Positions 53,475 to 62,583 are shown, counted from the stretch's first letter. The stretch: 64,000 nt of DNA from Streptomyces leeuwenhoekii (GCF_001013905.1 NZ_LN831790.1:1364001-1428000), one strand, 5' to 3'. The notes: generated from the sequence alone by a model not told the origin. Numbers and translations are program-made.

Positions 53475-55244
53475 TCAGCCGAGGTCCGGCTCCCCGCGGA
53501 CCTCGATCCCGGCGTCCGGGGCGCGGCCGTCGAGTTCGAGGACCACGATCTCGTTGCGCCCGGCCCGCAGCAGCGGCCAGGGCAGGTACAGGGTGCGCTG
53601 CGGGCCCCGGTCCCAGTGGCGGCCCAGGCAGAAGCCGTTGACCCAGACGTAGCCCTTGGTCCACCCGGGCAGGGCCAGGAAGCCGTCCCGGGGTTCGGCG
53701 ACGTCGAGGCGGGCGCGGTGGAAACCGGCCCCGGCGGCGGCCCTGCCCCACGGCAGGTCCGGCAGCGGCCCGTCCAGCGGGACGGGCAGGGCACGCCAGC
53801 CGTGCACGTACTGGCTGCCGTGCCGGACGCCGTCCAGGCCCTTGCGCTCACCGAGGGCCGGACCGTAGTTGGCGCGGCCCATCGACTCCACCAGGACGTC
53901 CAGGGTGGCCCCGCCCGCCGGGACCGCGATCTCGGGTGGCCGCCCGTCGTCGCGCGCCACGGTGGCGACCCGCTCCCCGTCGACGTGCACATGGGCGCGG
54001 TCGCCCAGCCCGGCGAGCGTGAGCGGACGGGGCGGGCGCGGCCCCGGCAGCCGGCCGCGGTAGCGGACCAGCCCGTGGCCGACGCCGAGGTCTTCGAAGG
54101 ACGGCGGCGCGGGCGAGCGCACCTCGTCCGTGCCGAACAGGGGCAGGGCGTCCAGAAGCGGCACCCAGGCGTCGACCGGGACGGCCACGGGGTCGAGGGG
54201 CGGCGGCAGCGGCTCCACGTCGGCGGGCCCGGGCAGCCCGGCCTGTCCGGCGTACCGGGCGAGCACCTCGCGGAAGGCCCAGAACTTGGGGGTGGGGGCG
54301 CCGCGTTCGTCGATCGGTGCGTCGTAGTCGTAGGAGGTGACGGTGGGCTGGTGGACACCGTCGTGGGCGGTGCCGCCGCGGTTGGCGCCCGCCCAGGTGC
54401 CGAAGTTGGTGCCGCCGTGGGCCATGTAGAGGTTGACGGACGCGCCGAGGGCGAGGGTCCGCTCCAAGGCGTCCGCCGCGTCGGCGGGATCGCGCACGGT
54501 GTGCGGCTCGCCCCAGTGGTCGAACCAGCCGCACCAGAACTCCATGCACATCGCCGGGTCGCCGGGGCGGTGGCGGCGCAGTCCGGCGAAGGCGCCCTCT
54601 GGCCGGGAGCCGAAGTTGACGGTGGCCGGCACGCCGGGCAGCGTGCCGCCCTGGAGCATGAAGTCCTCGGGGCCGTCCGAGGTGAACAGAGGGACGCCGA
54701 TGCCGCGTGCGCGCAGACCGTCGGCGAGGTACCGCAGATAGGCTGTGTCGGAGCCGTAGGAGCCGTACTCGTTCTCCACCTGCATCATCAGCACGTTGCC
54801 GCCGCGGGTGATCTGGTGGGCGGCCAGGCGGGGGATCAGTGCGTCGTACCAGCGGTCGACGTGGGCGAGGTAGCGGGGGTCGCAGCAGCGCAGCCGCAGG
54901 GCGCGGTCGGTGAGCAGCCACCAGGGCAGGCCGCCGTTCTCCCATTCGGCGCAGATGTAGGGGCTGGGCCGCACGATCGCGTACAGCCCGGCGTCGGCGG
55001 CGGCGCGGAGGAACGCCTCCACGTCGGCCATGCCGGTGAAGTCGTACTCCCCCGGGCGCCGTTCGTGGAAGTTCCAGGGGACGTAGGTCTCGACGGTGTT
55101 GAGGCCCAGGGCGCGCAGCATGCCCAGGCGGTGCGGCCACTGCTCGGGAAGGACGCGGAAGTAGTGCAGCGCGCCCGACAGGATGCGCAGCGGGCGCCCG
55201 TCGAGCTCGAAGCCCTCGGGGGTCGTGCGGAACATGCGGGACAT
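53475..55244 (-). CDS. Beta-galactosidase, GH35
   Basis: 589 residues from ATG 55244 with CGGAG upstream. GH35 TIM barrel: ILSGALHYFRVLPEQW, LGLNTVETYVPWNFHE, AIVRPSPYICAEWENGGLP, the acid/base glutamate in MMQVENEYGSYG (about residue 162) and the nucleophile in MCMEFWCGWFDHWGE (about 235). C-terminal beta-sandwich domains end with GYVWVNGFCLGRHWDRGPQ and TLYLPWPLL. No signal peptide, so it probably acts on imported galactosides in the cytoplasm. Convergent with vanB. Confidence 0.95.
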   Translation of the reverse strand: MSRMFRTTPEGFELDGRPLRILSGALHYFRVLPEQWPHRLGMLRALGLNTVETYVPWNFHERRPGEYDFTGMADVEAFLRAAADAGLYAIVRPSPYICAEWENGGLPWWLLTDRALRLRCCDPRYLAHVDRWYDALIPRLAAHQITRGGNVLMMQVENEYGSYGSDTAYLRYLADGLRARGIGVPLFTSDGPEDFMLQGGTLPGVPATVNFGSRPEGAFAGLRRHRPGDPAMCMEFWCGWFDHWGEPHTVRDPADAADALERTLALGASVNLYMAHGGTNFGTWAGANRGGTAHDGVHQPTVTSYDYDAPIDERGAPTPKFWAFREVLARYAGQAGLPGPADVEPLPPPLDPVAVPVDAWVPLLDALPLFGTDEVRSPAPPSFEDLGVGHGLVRYRGRLPGPRPPRPLTLAGLGDRAHVHVDGERVATVARDDGRPPEIAVPAGGATLDVLVESMGRANYGPALGERKGLDGVRHGSQYVHGWRALPVPLDGPLPDLPWGRAAAGAGFHRARLDVAEPRDGFLALPGWTKGYVWVNGFCLGRHWDRGPQRTLYLPWPLLRAGRNEIVVLELDGRAPDAGIEVRGEPDLG

Positions 55245-55424
55245 GCGGGCTCCGTGAGGGGCTTCTGCGGGGAGGGACGGCCGTAGGGCGGTACGGGCGG
55301 GACGCGGTGCGCCCCCCACTCGCCGGGTGGACGAGGGGGGCCGTCCCGGGCCTCCCGTCCGCCGGGGGTCCGCCGCGGCCGGTCCCGGCGGGAGAACGGC
55401 CGGAAAGCTCCCTCCGGCCGCCCG

Positions 55425-56093
55425 CTACCCGGGCGGGGGGACGACCCTGAGATGGGAGGCGGCACGCCGTCTGCGGCGCTCCCGGGCGGGGGCGCGGCGC
55501 GCCTCGCGCAGCACCAGCGTCAGACGCATGTACCCGAGCCCCTCCAGGGACCGGGGCGTCTCGACGACGACCCGGCAGTCGGTCACGCCCCAGCGCGGGT
55601 CGGGGTGCAGGACCGGCCGCACGGCGCCGTCGTGCTCGACGGCGGACTCGCCGACCGCGCGGATCCAGTGCGGCAGGCCCTGGCGGTAGGCGGCCTCCAT
55701 GATCGGATCCTGGGCGATGTCGCGGCGGATGGCCTGGAGCGCGGGGTCGTGGCCGTGCCGTTCGAGCACGGACCGGAAGTGCGCCAGCATCGGCAGGCAC
55801 CAGCGCGGCTCGTGCTCGCCGAGGACCGCGGGGGCGTCCGGGTGGAACAGGACGAATCTGAGGAAGTTGTCGTCCGGCATGGCCGTCGGATGCGGGCCGA
55901 CGCCGGCGAAGAGCGCCCGGAAGGCGCCGTTGGCGAGCGCCACGTCCCAGCGGTGGTCGACGACGAAGGACGGAAAGGGGACGGCCTCCAGGAAGGCGGC
56001 GTAGTCCCGCAGGTACGCCTGGGTCTCGGACGGGTCGGAAGTCTCGGGGACGGGCCGCGGTGCCGGCCGCTGCCCTCCTGCGGTAAATGCCAT
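55425..56093 (-). CDS. MmyB-type ligand-binding-domain protein without HTH
   Basis: 222 residues from ATG 56093. Residues about 30-200 match the PAS-like MmyB/MLTR ligand-binding domain normally found behind an XRE HTH (VVDHRWDVALANGAFRALF, DDNFLRFVLFHPDA, RWCLPMLAHFRSVLERHGHD, TDCRVVVETP). The N-terminal 25 residues are too short for an HTH. The C-terminus is a basic tail (RERRRRRAASH). It may be a free ligand sensor or a partner of the divergent XRE protein 237 bases away. A promoter with TTGACA and CAGGAT lies upstream. Confidence 0.78.
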   Translation of the reverse strand: MAFTAGGQRPAPRPVPETSDPSETQAYLRDYAAFLEAVPFPSFVVDHRWDVALANGAFRALFAGVGPHPTAMPDDNFLRFVLFHPDAPAVLGEHEPRWCLPMLAHFRSVLERHGHDPALQAIRRDIAQDPIMEAAYRQGLPHWIRAVGESAVEHDGAVRPVLHPDPRWGVTDCRVVVETPRSLEGLGYMRLTLVLREARRAPARERRRRRAASHLRVVPPPG

Positions 56094-56140
56094 CGGGAGG
56101 TCACCCCTCTTGCCTGTGCGGCCCTACTCGCGGCGCCCCG

Positions 56141-56170
56141 ATCCTGCTGTCCCGACGCAAGGCGTGTCAA
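56141..56170 (-). promoter_or_regulatory. Candidate promoter of the MmyB-domain gene
   Basis: Read on the minus strand: TTGACA (56170-56165), an 18-base spacer, then CAGGAT (56146-56141). It lies 48 bases upstream of the ATG and fits the vegetative consensus well. Confidence 0.55.
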
Positions 56171-56330
56171 CTATCGTGGCATTTCATGCCGGTTGACGGC
56201 TGGAATTGGCCACAGTTGTGGCGAGACCTGGATGTCGGTTCGGACCACGGGCTACTCTCCGGGAAGTTCACGGCAACCGCTTATGAGAAGCGTTTGTGAG
56301 AAGCCTGTGAGAGACGTGGGAGATCCTTCG

Positions 56331-56990
56331 GTGACCGGTGGTGGCTTCGGGGGTCCGGGCAGCACGCCGACGGCCGCGCTGCCGGCCGTCGTCGCCCGCG
56401 TCACCGCGCTCGCCGACCGGCTCGGCATCGCGCACACCGAGGTCTTCGACGTCGGCCGCCTGTCGGTCGCCTCCGGGGTTCCCGAGCCGGTGGTGAAGGC
56501 GCTGCTGAGCGGCCGGCCGGCGGGGGAGCCCGATGTGCAGGCCCGGTTCCTGCAGCGTCTGGACCTGCTGCGCCGCACCCGGCTGAAGCCCAACGGACGC
56601 AAGTACACCCAGCAGGAGATAGCCGACGGCGCCGGTATGTCCCGGCAGCAGGCGGGCGCCCTCATCAACGGCGACCGGCGCCCCACCATGGAGCACTGCG
56701 ACGCGATCCAGCGCTTCTTCCGCGTCCACGCCGGGTTCCTGACGGCGGAGGACCCCGAGGCACTGGCGAGCGCGCTGCAACACACCGAGCAGGACCTGCT
56801 GCAGAAGCTCGCCGACCGGGAGCGGGCGGCGGCCGCGGCGGCCGCGGACCCGCTGGAGCGGCTGCTGCAGAACCACGGCGTGCGCGGCATCGCCTGGCGG
56901 GCCGCGCAGCTACCCACCGACCAGCACCGCGACAAGGTCGCCGAGTGGCTGGACATGCTCCTGGAAAGCGTCAAGCGTCCCGAGTCGTGA
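56331..56990 (+). CDS. XRE-type HTH protein of an XRE/ImmA pair
   Basis: 219 residues from GTG 56331, placed by a GGGAGAT site 6 bases upstream; an ATG at 56283 lacks one. A helix-turn-helix lies in the middle (RKYTQQEIADGAGMSRQQAG, then ALINGDRRPTMEHCDAIQRF; about residues 95-135), with an Ala/Glu-rich helical C-terminus. The next gene encodes an HExxH protease. Such pairs are often annotated as toxin-antitoxin modules or as ImmR/ImmA-type repressor and anti-repressor protease; in Streptomyces they recur near developmental genes. The pair is inferred from adjacency. Confidence 0.83.
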   Translation: MTGGGFGGPGSTPTAALPAVVARVTALADRLGIAHTEVFDVGRLSVASGVPEPVVKALLSGRPAGEPDVQARFLQRLDLLRRTRLKPNGRKYTQQEIADGAGMSRQQAGALINGDRRPTMEHCDAIQRFFRVHAGFLTAEDPEALASALQHTEQDLLQKLADRERAAAAAAADPLERLLQNHGVRGIAWRAAQLPTDQHRDKVAEWLDMLLESVKRPES

Positions 56991-57004
56991 TCCTGGGGAG
57001 GAAT

Positions 57005-57547
57005 GTGGGCATCGGCAGGGAGATGCGCCGCCTGTGCGGCGAGTTGGTCGGGGAGCTGACGCTGCCCGCGCCCGCTTCGCCCGACGAGCTGTACACCGCG
57101 CTCTGCGACGCGATGAGCAGGCGCCGCGGCCGTCCCGTCCGCTTCCGTACGGCCGCCTTCCCGGCCGGAACCGCCAGTGGGCTCTGGCTGGACATGGCCG
57201 ACCAGGACCTGGTGGTGATCGAGGAACGCACCGCACCCGACCACCAGTTGGTCATCCTCGGCCACGAGCTGTGGCACATGAAGGCCGGGCACTGCGGTCA
57301 CCACGTCGAGGGCAGCGCCGTCGCCGCCCGGATGCTGCACGACGACGCCGATCTCCAGGCGGCCGTCCGCGCGGTCGCCGCGCGCTCCCGCTTCGAACTC
57401 GCCGACGAGAAGGAGGCCGAACGCTTCGGGCTGCTGCTGGCGAGCAAGTGCCGGACGTGGCTGGCGGGTTCGTCGCTGCGCGGACCGGTGCAGCGGGACC
57501 GGCTGGCCGGGCGGATCGAGGCGTCGCTGGGGTACTTGGGGCAGTAG
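57005..57547 (+). CDS. ImmA/IrrE-like metallopeptidase
   Basis: 180 residues from GTG 57005 with GGGGAGGA just upstream; a GTG at 56987 overlapping the previous stop is an alternative. The zinc site is LGHELWHMKAGHC (HELWH, residues about 79-83) with a likely third ligand in ADEKEAERFG. Enzymes of this type cleave the cognate XRE-family repressor, linking a signal to derepression. The adjacent XRE gene is the obvious substrate. Cytoplasmic. Confidence 0.83.
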   Translation: MGIGREMRRLCGELVGELTLPAPASPDELYTALCDAMSRRRGRPVRFRTAAFPAGTASGLWLDMADQDLVVIEERTAPDHQLVILGHELWHMKAGHCGHHVEGSAVAARMLHDDADLQAAVRAVAARSRFELADEKEAERFGLLLASKCRTWLAGSSLRGPVQRDRLAGRIEASLGYLGQ

Positions 57548-57671
57548 CGGCCGCGCGGTGCCGGGAGGCGCTGCCAGGGCGGCGTTGTCAGTGGCGGGCG
57601 GCAAGCTGGAGTCGCGCAGCCGCCGTACGGGGCGCGCGTGACCGTGCCGCCGGACCGGGGAGAGCCGACCG

Positions 57672-57947
57672 ATGACCACCGCCGTACCGACCGACCGCGA
57701 GCGCAGGGCCGTTCAGACCTATCTGCGGCTGCTGCACACCGTGCGGGCCGCCTTCGACACCGCGGCCGGGCCGCCCGGCGCCGGCGGCCCGGCCGCCGGC
57801 CCGCCGGTCGCGTCATCCGTCGCCCCGCCCGTCGTCCCGCCCGCCGTGCTCGCCGAGGCGGACGAGGCGTTGCGGGCCGCGGGCCTGGCGGGCAACGAGG
57901 AGGCGTTCTTCCGTCTGGTGCGCGGCTGGTGTCCGCCGCGTCCGTGA
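57672..57947 (+). CDS. Small uncharacterised protein
   Basis: 91 residues; GGGGAGAG precedes ATG 57672. An N-terminal helix (RERRAVQTYLRLLHTVRAAF) is joined by a Gly/Pro/Ala/Val-rich linker to a C-terminal helical segment (LAEADEALRAAGLAGNEEAF, FRLVRGWCPP). It follows the ImmA-type gene by 124 bases. I do not recognise it. Codon use and the ribosome-binding site support that it is expressed. Confidence 0.6.
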   Translation: MTTAVPTDRERRAVQTYLRLLHTVRAAFDTAAGPPGAGGPAAGPPVASSVAPPVVPPAVLAEADEALRAAGLAGNEEAFFRLVRGWCPPRP

Positions 57948-57996
57948 CCCGAGGGGGGCCGGGGCGGTGGCGCCCGGCCCGGCCGGGCGCCACCGC

Positions 57997-58677
57997 TCAG
58001 TCGTGCGCCACCGCCACCGCCGTGGCCAGCAGCCCGTCGCGGGCGGTCCAGCGGCCGTCGAAGTGCGTCAGGCGGCGCCCGCCCACCCAGGGCCCGGGGA
58101 CCAGCAGAGCGGCGCGGAAGGAGCCGCGCCGCCGCTCACCGGGGTCGGCCGTGATCACGATGTCGGCCTCGGAGAAGTCCAGCCACTTCCCGGTGAGCGG
58201 GAACCACGCCTTGTAGACGGACTCCTTGGCGCTGAACAGGAGCCGGTCCCAGTGGAGATCGGGACGGTCGGCGGTCAGGCGCCGCAGCCGCTCCGCCTCC
58301 GCGGGCAGCGCCACGGCCTCCAGGACTCCCTCCGGCAGCGTCTCGTCGGGTTCGGCGTCGATACCGAGGGAGGCCAGGTCGGTGGCGCGCACCAGGGCGG
58401 CGGCGCAGTAGCCGTCGCAGTGGGTCATGCTGCCGGTCAGGCCCGACGGCCAGCGCGGCGCCCCGCGTTCGCCGGGGAGGACGGGCTGCGGCGGCACGCC
58501 GAGCTTGTCCATGGCGCGGCGGGCGCAGGCCCGTACGGCGGCGAACTCCCGGCGGCGCTTGGCCACGGCCCGGGCCACCAGCTCCGCCTCCTCCGGGAAC
58601 AGGGAGGCCGGGCCGGGGTCCTCGTGTCCGTGGATTTCGACGGCCACCACCGTGCCGGGCAGCAGTTCTTCGATCAC
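57997..58677 (-). CDS. 4'-phosphopantetheinyl transferase (Sfp type)
   Basis: 226 residues from GTG 58677, overlapping the stop of the metallophosphoesterase gene by 4 bases. It activates carrier proteins of fatty acid, polyketide and non-ribosomal peptide synthases. Motifs: GSMTHCDGYCAAAL (P2), SLGIDAEPDE (magnesium-binding Asp and Glu) and LLFSAKESVYKAWFPLT (KExxxK). Sfp/EntD-like size. No PKS or NRPS genes are in the window, so it probably serves synthases elsewhere, as Streptomyces stand-alone PPTases do. Confidence 0.94.
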   Translation of the reverse strand: MIEELLPGTVVAVEIHGHEDPGPASLFPEEAELVARAVAKRRREFAAVRACARRAMDKLGVPPQPVLPGERGAPRWPSGLTGSMTHCDGYCAAALVRATDLASLGIDAEPDETLPEGVLEAVALPAEAERLRRLTADRPDLHWDRLLFSAKESVYKAWFPLTGKWLDFSEADIVITADPGERRRGSFRAALLVPGPWVGGRRLTHFDGRWTARDGLLATAVAVAHD

Positions 58678-59534
58678 CGGGCTTCGTCCTCCCTCGGCAG
58701 GATGCGGCGCAGCCGTCCCGGCGGCTGCTTCCGTGTGCGCCACTCGCGGGGATAGCCCACCGACACCTCCTCGAAGCGGACGCCGTCGCGCCAGGTGGTC
58801 CGCGGGATGTGGAGGTGGCCGTAGACCATGGTGTCGACGCGGAATCTGCGGTGCCAGTCGGCGGTCAGCCGGGTCCCGCACCACAGCGCGAACTCGGGGT
58901 ACCACAGGACGTCGGTGGGGTGCCGGTCCAGCGGATAGTGGTTGACGAGGATCACCGGCAGGTCGGCGGGGAGGCCGGCGAGCCGGTGTTCGGTCTCGGC
59001 GACCCGGGCCCGGCACCACGCCTCGCGGCTCGGGTAGGGGTCGGGGTGCAGCAGGTACTCGTCGCTGCACACCACCCCGGTGCCGTGCGCGTAGGCCAGA
59101 CCCTGCTCCTTGGTCGCGCACCCGGCCGGCAGGAAGGAGTAGTCGTACAGCAGGAACAGGGGGGCGACGACGGCGGGGCCGCCGGGGCCGTCCCAGACGG
59201 GGTACGGGTCCTCCGGAGTCGTGACGCCGAGCTCCCGGCACACCTCGACGAGGTGCCGGTAGCGGGCGTCGCCGCGCAGGGTGACGGGGTCGCTCGGGTG
59301 GGTCCACAGTTCGTGGTTTCCGGGGGCCCAGACGACCCGGCGGAAGCGCTGGGCGAGGGTGTCCAGGGCCCAGCGGACGTCCTCGACGGTCTCCGCCACG
59401 TCACCGGCCACCAGCAGCCAGTCCTCGTCCGAGTCGGGGTGCATCTTCTCGACCAGTGCCCGGTTCTCCGGGTAGCTGATGTGCAGGTCGCTGATGGCCC
59501 ATAACTGTCCGGCTCCACCGGCCGTCGCCGCCAC
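58674..59534 (-). CDS. Calcineurin-like metallophosphoesterase
   Basis: 286 residues from GTG 59534, chosen for the GGAAGGGGG just upstream. The five metal-binding blocks are present: SDLHIS, GDVAE, GNHELW, VNHYPL and GHLHI, separated as in the family. Cytoplasmic. It forms a translationally coupled operon with the PPTase gene, an arrangement that recurs in Streptomyces. A role in removing the phosphopantetheine arm (carrier-protein hydrolase) or in CoA-related phosphate chemistry is suggested by the pairing but not shown. Confidence 0.9.
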   Translation of the reverse strand: MAATAGGAGQLWAISDLHISYPENRALVEKMHPDSDEDWLLVAGDVAETVEDVRWALDTLAQRFRRVVWAPGNHELWTHPSDPVTLRGDARYRHLVEVCRELGVTTPEDPYPVWDGPGGPAVVAPLFLLYDYSFLPAGCATKEQGLAYAHGTGVVCSDEYLLHPDPYPSREAWCRARVAETEHRLAGLPADLPVILVNHYPLDRHPTDVLWYPEFALWCGTRLTADWHRRFRVDTMVYGHLHIPRTTWRDGVRFEEVSVGYPREWRTRKQPPGRLRRILPREDEAR

Positions 59535-59798
59535 CGCCGCCCCCCTTCCGCCGCGCGTCCGGAACCACGAGATCACATTCGGGGACCGCGGGACAAGGGC
59601 CTTCGTCCCGGCACCGCCGCCGGCCGGGGCGGAGCGCGCTCGGCGCGTTGCGCGGGGCCGCTCGGGACGCCGTATGATCGCCCCCAACACCACCGCCTCG
59701 AACTTCCCTCCGCCGAGGGCGGTTTGGTGTCCCTTCCCTTCCCCCTGGCCGGGCACGGCCCGCTCCGCCCTGCCCGCATACCGTGAAAGGCGGCCTGC

Positions 59799-60944
59799 AT
59801 GGTCTCTCGCGTACGCGTCTGGCTCAACCGCACGTACGCGGAGAACGTGTTCTTCATGGACCAGCTGCGGAGAAATCCCAGCGACCGGGCCGTCGAGATC
59901 CACGCCACGCACGGTGACCCCGACTCCCCCGTCCTGGCCGCCGCCGACACCGCCGAGCTGGAACCGGAAGGCCTGTCCCCGGCCGCGTACGTCGAGTACG
60001 CCCTGGCGCAGTGCGCACGCCGCCGCATCGACGTGTTCGTGCCCCGGCTGCACCAGGCGGCGATCGTCGCCCACCGCGCCGAGTTCGAGGCGGCCGGCAC
60101 GGCGCTGCTCGCCCCTCCCCCGGAGGCGGTGGCGGTGTTCCGGGACAAGGCGGTCGCCTACGAGGCGGCCCGGGCGATCGGCGTGCCCGTGCCGCCGTGG
60201 TGGCGGGTGCGGACCGCCGAAGAACTCCTCGCCGCGGTGGAGGAGCTGGAGGCGCAGGGGCACACGCCGTGCTTCAAGCCGGCGTCCGGTGCCGGGGGCG
60301 TGGGCTTCCGCGTGATCACCCGCTCCCCCTTCTCGGCGGCCCACCTCGCCGGCTTCCCCGGCCCCCAGGTGCCGCTGGACCTCGTCGTCGAGGCGGTACG
60401 GGCGGCCCCGGATCCGGTCGACTGGCTGGTGATGCCGCGTCTGGAACAGCCGGAGGTGTCGGTGGACTGCCTCACCGGCCGGGACAACCGGGTCCGTCTG
60501 GCGGTGGGCCGCACCAAGAACGGGCGGCGCCGGGGCTTCACCCTGCACGAGCAGTGGCTGGAGCCGGCCCGGCGGCTCGCGGAGGGCTTCGGCCTGCACC
60601 ACCTGTCCAACATCCAGTTCCGGATGTACGGCGACCGGCCGGTCCTGCTGGACGTCAACACCCGCCCGGCGGGCGGGCTGCACCAGCTCTCGCTGTGCGG
60701 GGTCAACGCTCCCTGGGCGGCCGTGCGGCTGGCGCTGGGCGAGGATCCCGGCGAGATCGTCCCGCCGTTCCTGGGGCAGGACTACACGGTGGTGTCCGGG
60801 CCGCGTCCGCTGCTGCCGGTGCCGCTGCCGCGGCAGCGGACGGAGCCGGCCGGGCCCGCGCCCGTGCCGGCCGCGGGGGCGGCACCGGCGTCCGGGCCGG
60901 CGGCGGCGCCCGCCCCGGACGCCGCCGCCGGCGCCCCCGCCTAA
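59799..60944 (+). CDS. ATP-grasp domain protein
   Basis: 381 residues from ATG 59799. Central ATP-grasp fold: FKPASGAGGVGFRVITR (glycine-rich loop, about residue 160), DWLVMPRLEQPEVSVD and the metal-binding DVNTRPAGGLHQLSL near the end of the domain. It begins VSRVRVWLNRTYAENVFFMD, a Rossmann-like preATP-grasp domain. The last 55 residues are Pro/Ala-rich and disordered. ATP-grasp ligases join a carboxylate to an amine or thiol; the substrate is not predictable. Divergent from the metallophosphoesterase/PPTase operon across 264 bases. Confidence 0.87.
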   Translation: MVSRVRVWLNRTYAENVFFMDQLRRNPSDRAVEIHATHGDPDSPVLAAADTAELEPEGLSPAAYVEYALAQCARRRIDVFVPRLHQAAIVAHRAEFEAAGTALLAPPPEAVAVFRDKAVAYEAARAIGVPVPPWWRVRTAEELLAAVEELEAQGHTPCFKPASGAGGVGFRVITRSPFSAAHLAGFPGPQVPLDLVVEAVRAAPDPVDWLVMPRLEQPEVSVDCLTGRDNRVRLAVGRTKNGRRRGFTLHEQWLEPARRLAEGFGLHHLSNIQFRMYGDRPVLLDVNTRPAGGLHQLSLCGVNAPWAAVRLALGEDPGEIVPPFLGQDYTVVSGPRPLLPVPLPRQRTEPAGPAPVPAAGAAPASGPAAAPAPDAAAGAPA

Positions 60945-60967
60945 GCGGCGGCGGCCCGCGGGGGTGG

Positions 60968-62305
60968 TCAGGTGAGGTAGGCCAGGCCCGGGTGGACGGC
61001 GGTGTAGCCGTCCACGAGACGCCGGGCCACCGCCACGGAGTCGACGAGAGGGTGCAGCGCGAACGCCTTCACGGCCGTCGCCCGGGACCCGGACTCGGCG
61101 GCGGCCAGCACCTCGCGCTCGACCGCCTTGACCGCGCAGACCAGCCCGGTGGCGTGGTCCGGCAGCGGGCCGGCCGCCACCGGGTGCGCGCCGTCCGCGC
61201 CGACCAGGCACGGGACTTCGATCACCGCCTCGGAGTCCAGGACCGGCAGGGTGCCGCGGTTGCGGACGTTGAGGATCAAGGTGGCGCGCTCGTTGCGGGC
61301 GATGGCCCGCATCAGCGCCAGCGCCACCCGCTCGTAGCCGCCGGAGAGGTCCTCGGCCTCGCGCTCGCCCGCGCCCGCGGCCTCGCGGTTCTCCGACATG
61401 TAGGTGGCCTCGCGTTCGGCCCGGGTGCGCTGCCAGGCCGCCAGGGCGGAGACGCCGGGGTCGAGCACCGCCTTGTAGAACCCGGCCTGCTGGTCGCGCA
61501 GGAAGGCGCCGCGGGTCCGCTCGGCGCGCCGGTAGGCGGCCACGGTCTCCCGGTTGAAGTAGTAGTAGTGCAGGTACTCGTTGGGGATCGCGCCCAGCTC
61601 CCGGAGCCACTCGGGGCCGAACAGCCTGCCCTCCTCGAAGGAGCCGAGCAGCTTGGCATCGGCCAGCAGGCGCGGCAGTTCGTCGCGGCCGGCCACCCGC
61701 AGGCCGCGCACCCAGCCGAGGTGGTTCAGGCCGACGTAGTCGATCCACGCCTCGTCCGGGTCGACGCCGAGCACCCGGGCGATCCGGCGGCCGAGGCCGA
61801 CCGGCGAGTCGCAGATGCCGATGACGCGGTCGCCTAGGTGGCGGGACATGGCCTCGGTGACCAGACCGGCCGGGTTGGTGAAGTTGATGACCCAGGCGTC
61901 GGGGGCGAGGCGGGCCACCCGCCGGGCGATGTCCACCGCCACCGGCACGGTCCGCAGACCGTAGGCGATTCCGCCCGCGCCCACCGTCTCCTGTCCCAGC
62001 ACCCCCTCGGCGAGGGCCACCCGCTCGTCGTGCGCCCGGCCCTCCAGACCGCCGACGCGGATCGCGGAGAAGACGAAGTCGGCGCCGCGCACCGCCTCGT
62101 CGAGGTCGGTGGTGGCCGTCACCCGGGGCGCGTCCGCCACGCCGGCGGCCTGCTCGGCCAGCACCCGGGTCACCGCCGCCAGCCGTCCCGCGTCCAGGTC
62201 GTGCAGCACCACCCGCGTCACCCGGCCCTCGCCGCGGTCCGCCAGCAGCGCTCCGTACACGAGCGGTACCCGGAATCCGCCGCCGCCCAGAATCGTCAGC
62301 CTCAC
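60968..62305 (-). CDS. 6-phospho-beta-glucosidase, GH4
   Basis: 445 residues from GTG 62305. NAD- and Mn-dependent family 4 glycosidase: VRLTILGGGGFRVPLVYGAL (Rossmann glycine motif), INFTNPAGLVTEA, GICDSPVGLGRR (metal-binding Cys) and GLNHLGWVRGL (metal-binding His), then NEYLHYYYF. It hydrolyses 6-phospho-beta-glucosides after PTS or kinase-dependent uptake. No PTS genes are adjacent. The length fits. Possible remnants of an upstream gene end in RVQA with a stop overlapping this GTG. Confidence 0.92.
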   Translation of the reverse strand: MRLTILGGGGFRVPLVYGALLADRGEGRVTRVVLHDLDAGRLAAVTRVLAEQAAGVADAPRVTATTDLDEAVRGADFVFSAIRVGGLEGRAHDERVALAEGVLGQETVGAGGIAYGLRTVPVAVDIARRVARLAPDAWVINFTNPAGLVTEAMSRHLGDRVIGICDSPVGLGRRIARVLGVDPDEAWIDYVGLNHLGWVRGLRVAGRDELPRLLADAKLLGSFEEGRLFGPEWLRELGAIPNEYLHYYYFNRETVAAYRRAERTRGAFLRDQQAGFYKAVLDPGVSALAAWQRTRAEREATYMSENREAAGAGEREAEDLSGGYERVALALMRAIARNERATLILNVRNRGTLPVLDSEAVIEVPCLVGADGAHPVAAGPLPDHATGLVCAVKAVEREVLAAAESGSRATAVKAFALHPLVDSVAVARRLVDGYTAVHPGLAYLT

Positions 62306-62583
62306 GCCTGCACCCTTCCCGCCGCGGCCGCGGCGGCGCCCGCCTCGCAGAGGAGGCGCGCGTCCGCCCGGTCCGCCGGCGCCTTGGTCACCACCGGTCG
62401 CACCCCTCGCCGGATCGGCGAGCAGCACGATCTTGTCACCGGCCGGTGCGCCGGGTCTCGGGTACGGGTACGGCCGCGGACGGGGTCGCGACGCTCGTGC
62501 GGGCATATGAGCCCGGTATCGGAACAATGACCAGCCGCGCGAACCCACGCACAGCGACAACGCGCAGTCACGGGCGGAGAGGA
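62306..62583. other. Intergenic region with possible gene remnant
   Basis: On the minus strand a coding-like tail, VRPVVTKAPADRADARLLCE followed by AGAAAAAAGRVQA, ends in a TGA overlapping the GH4 start. Further upstream DKIVLLADPARGATG is readable in another frame. No start codon or full protein can be assembled. It may be the end of a lost sugar-kinase-like gene, but the evidence is weak. Confidence 0.25.

Noticed and set aside
57997..60944. Biosynthetic gene cluster around the PPTase
   Set aside because: No PKS, NRPS, carrier-protein or precursor-peptide gene was found within 10 kb; the PPTase looks stand-alone.
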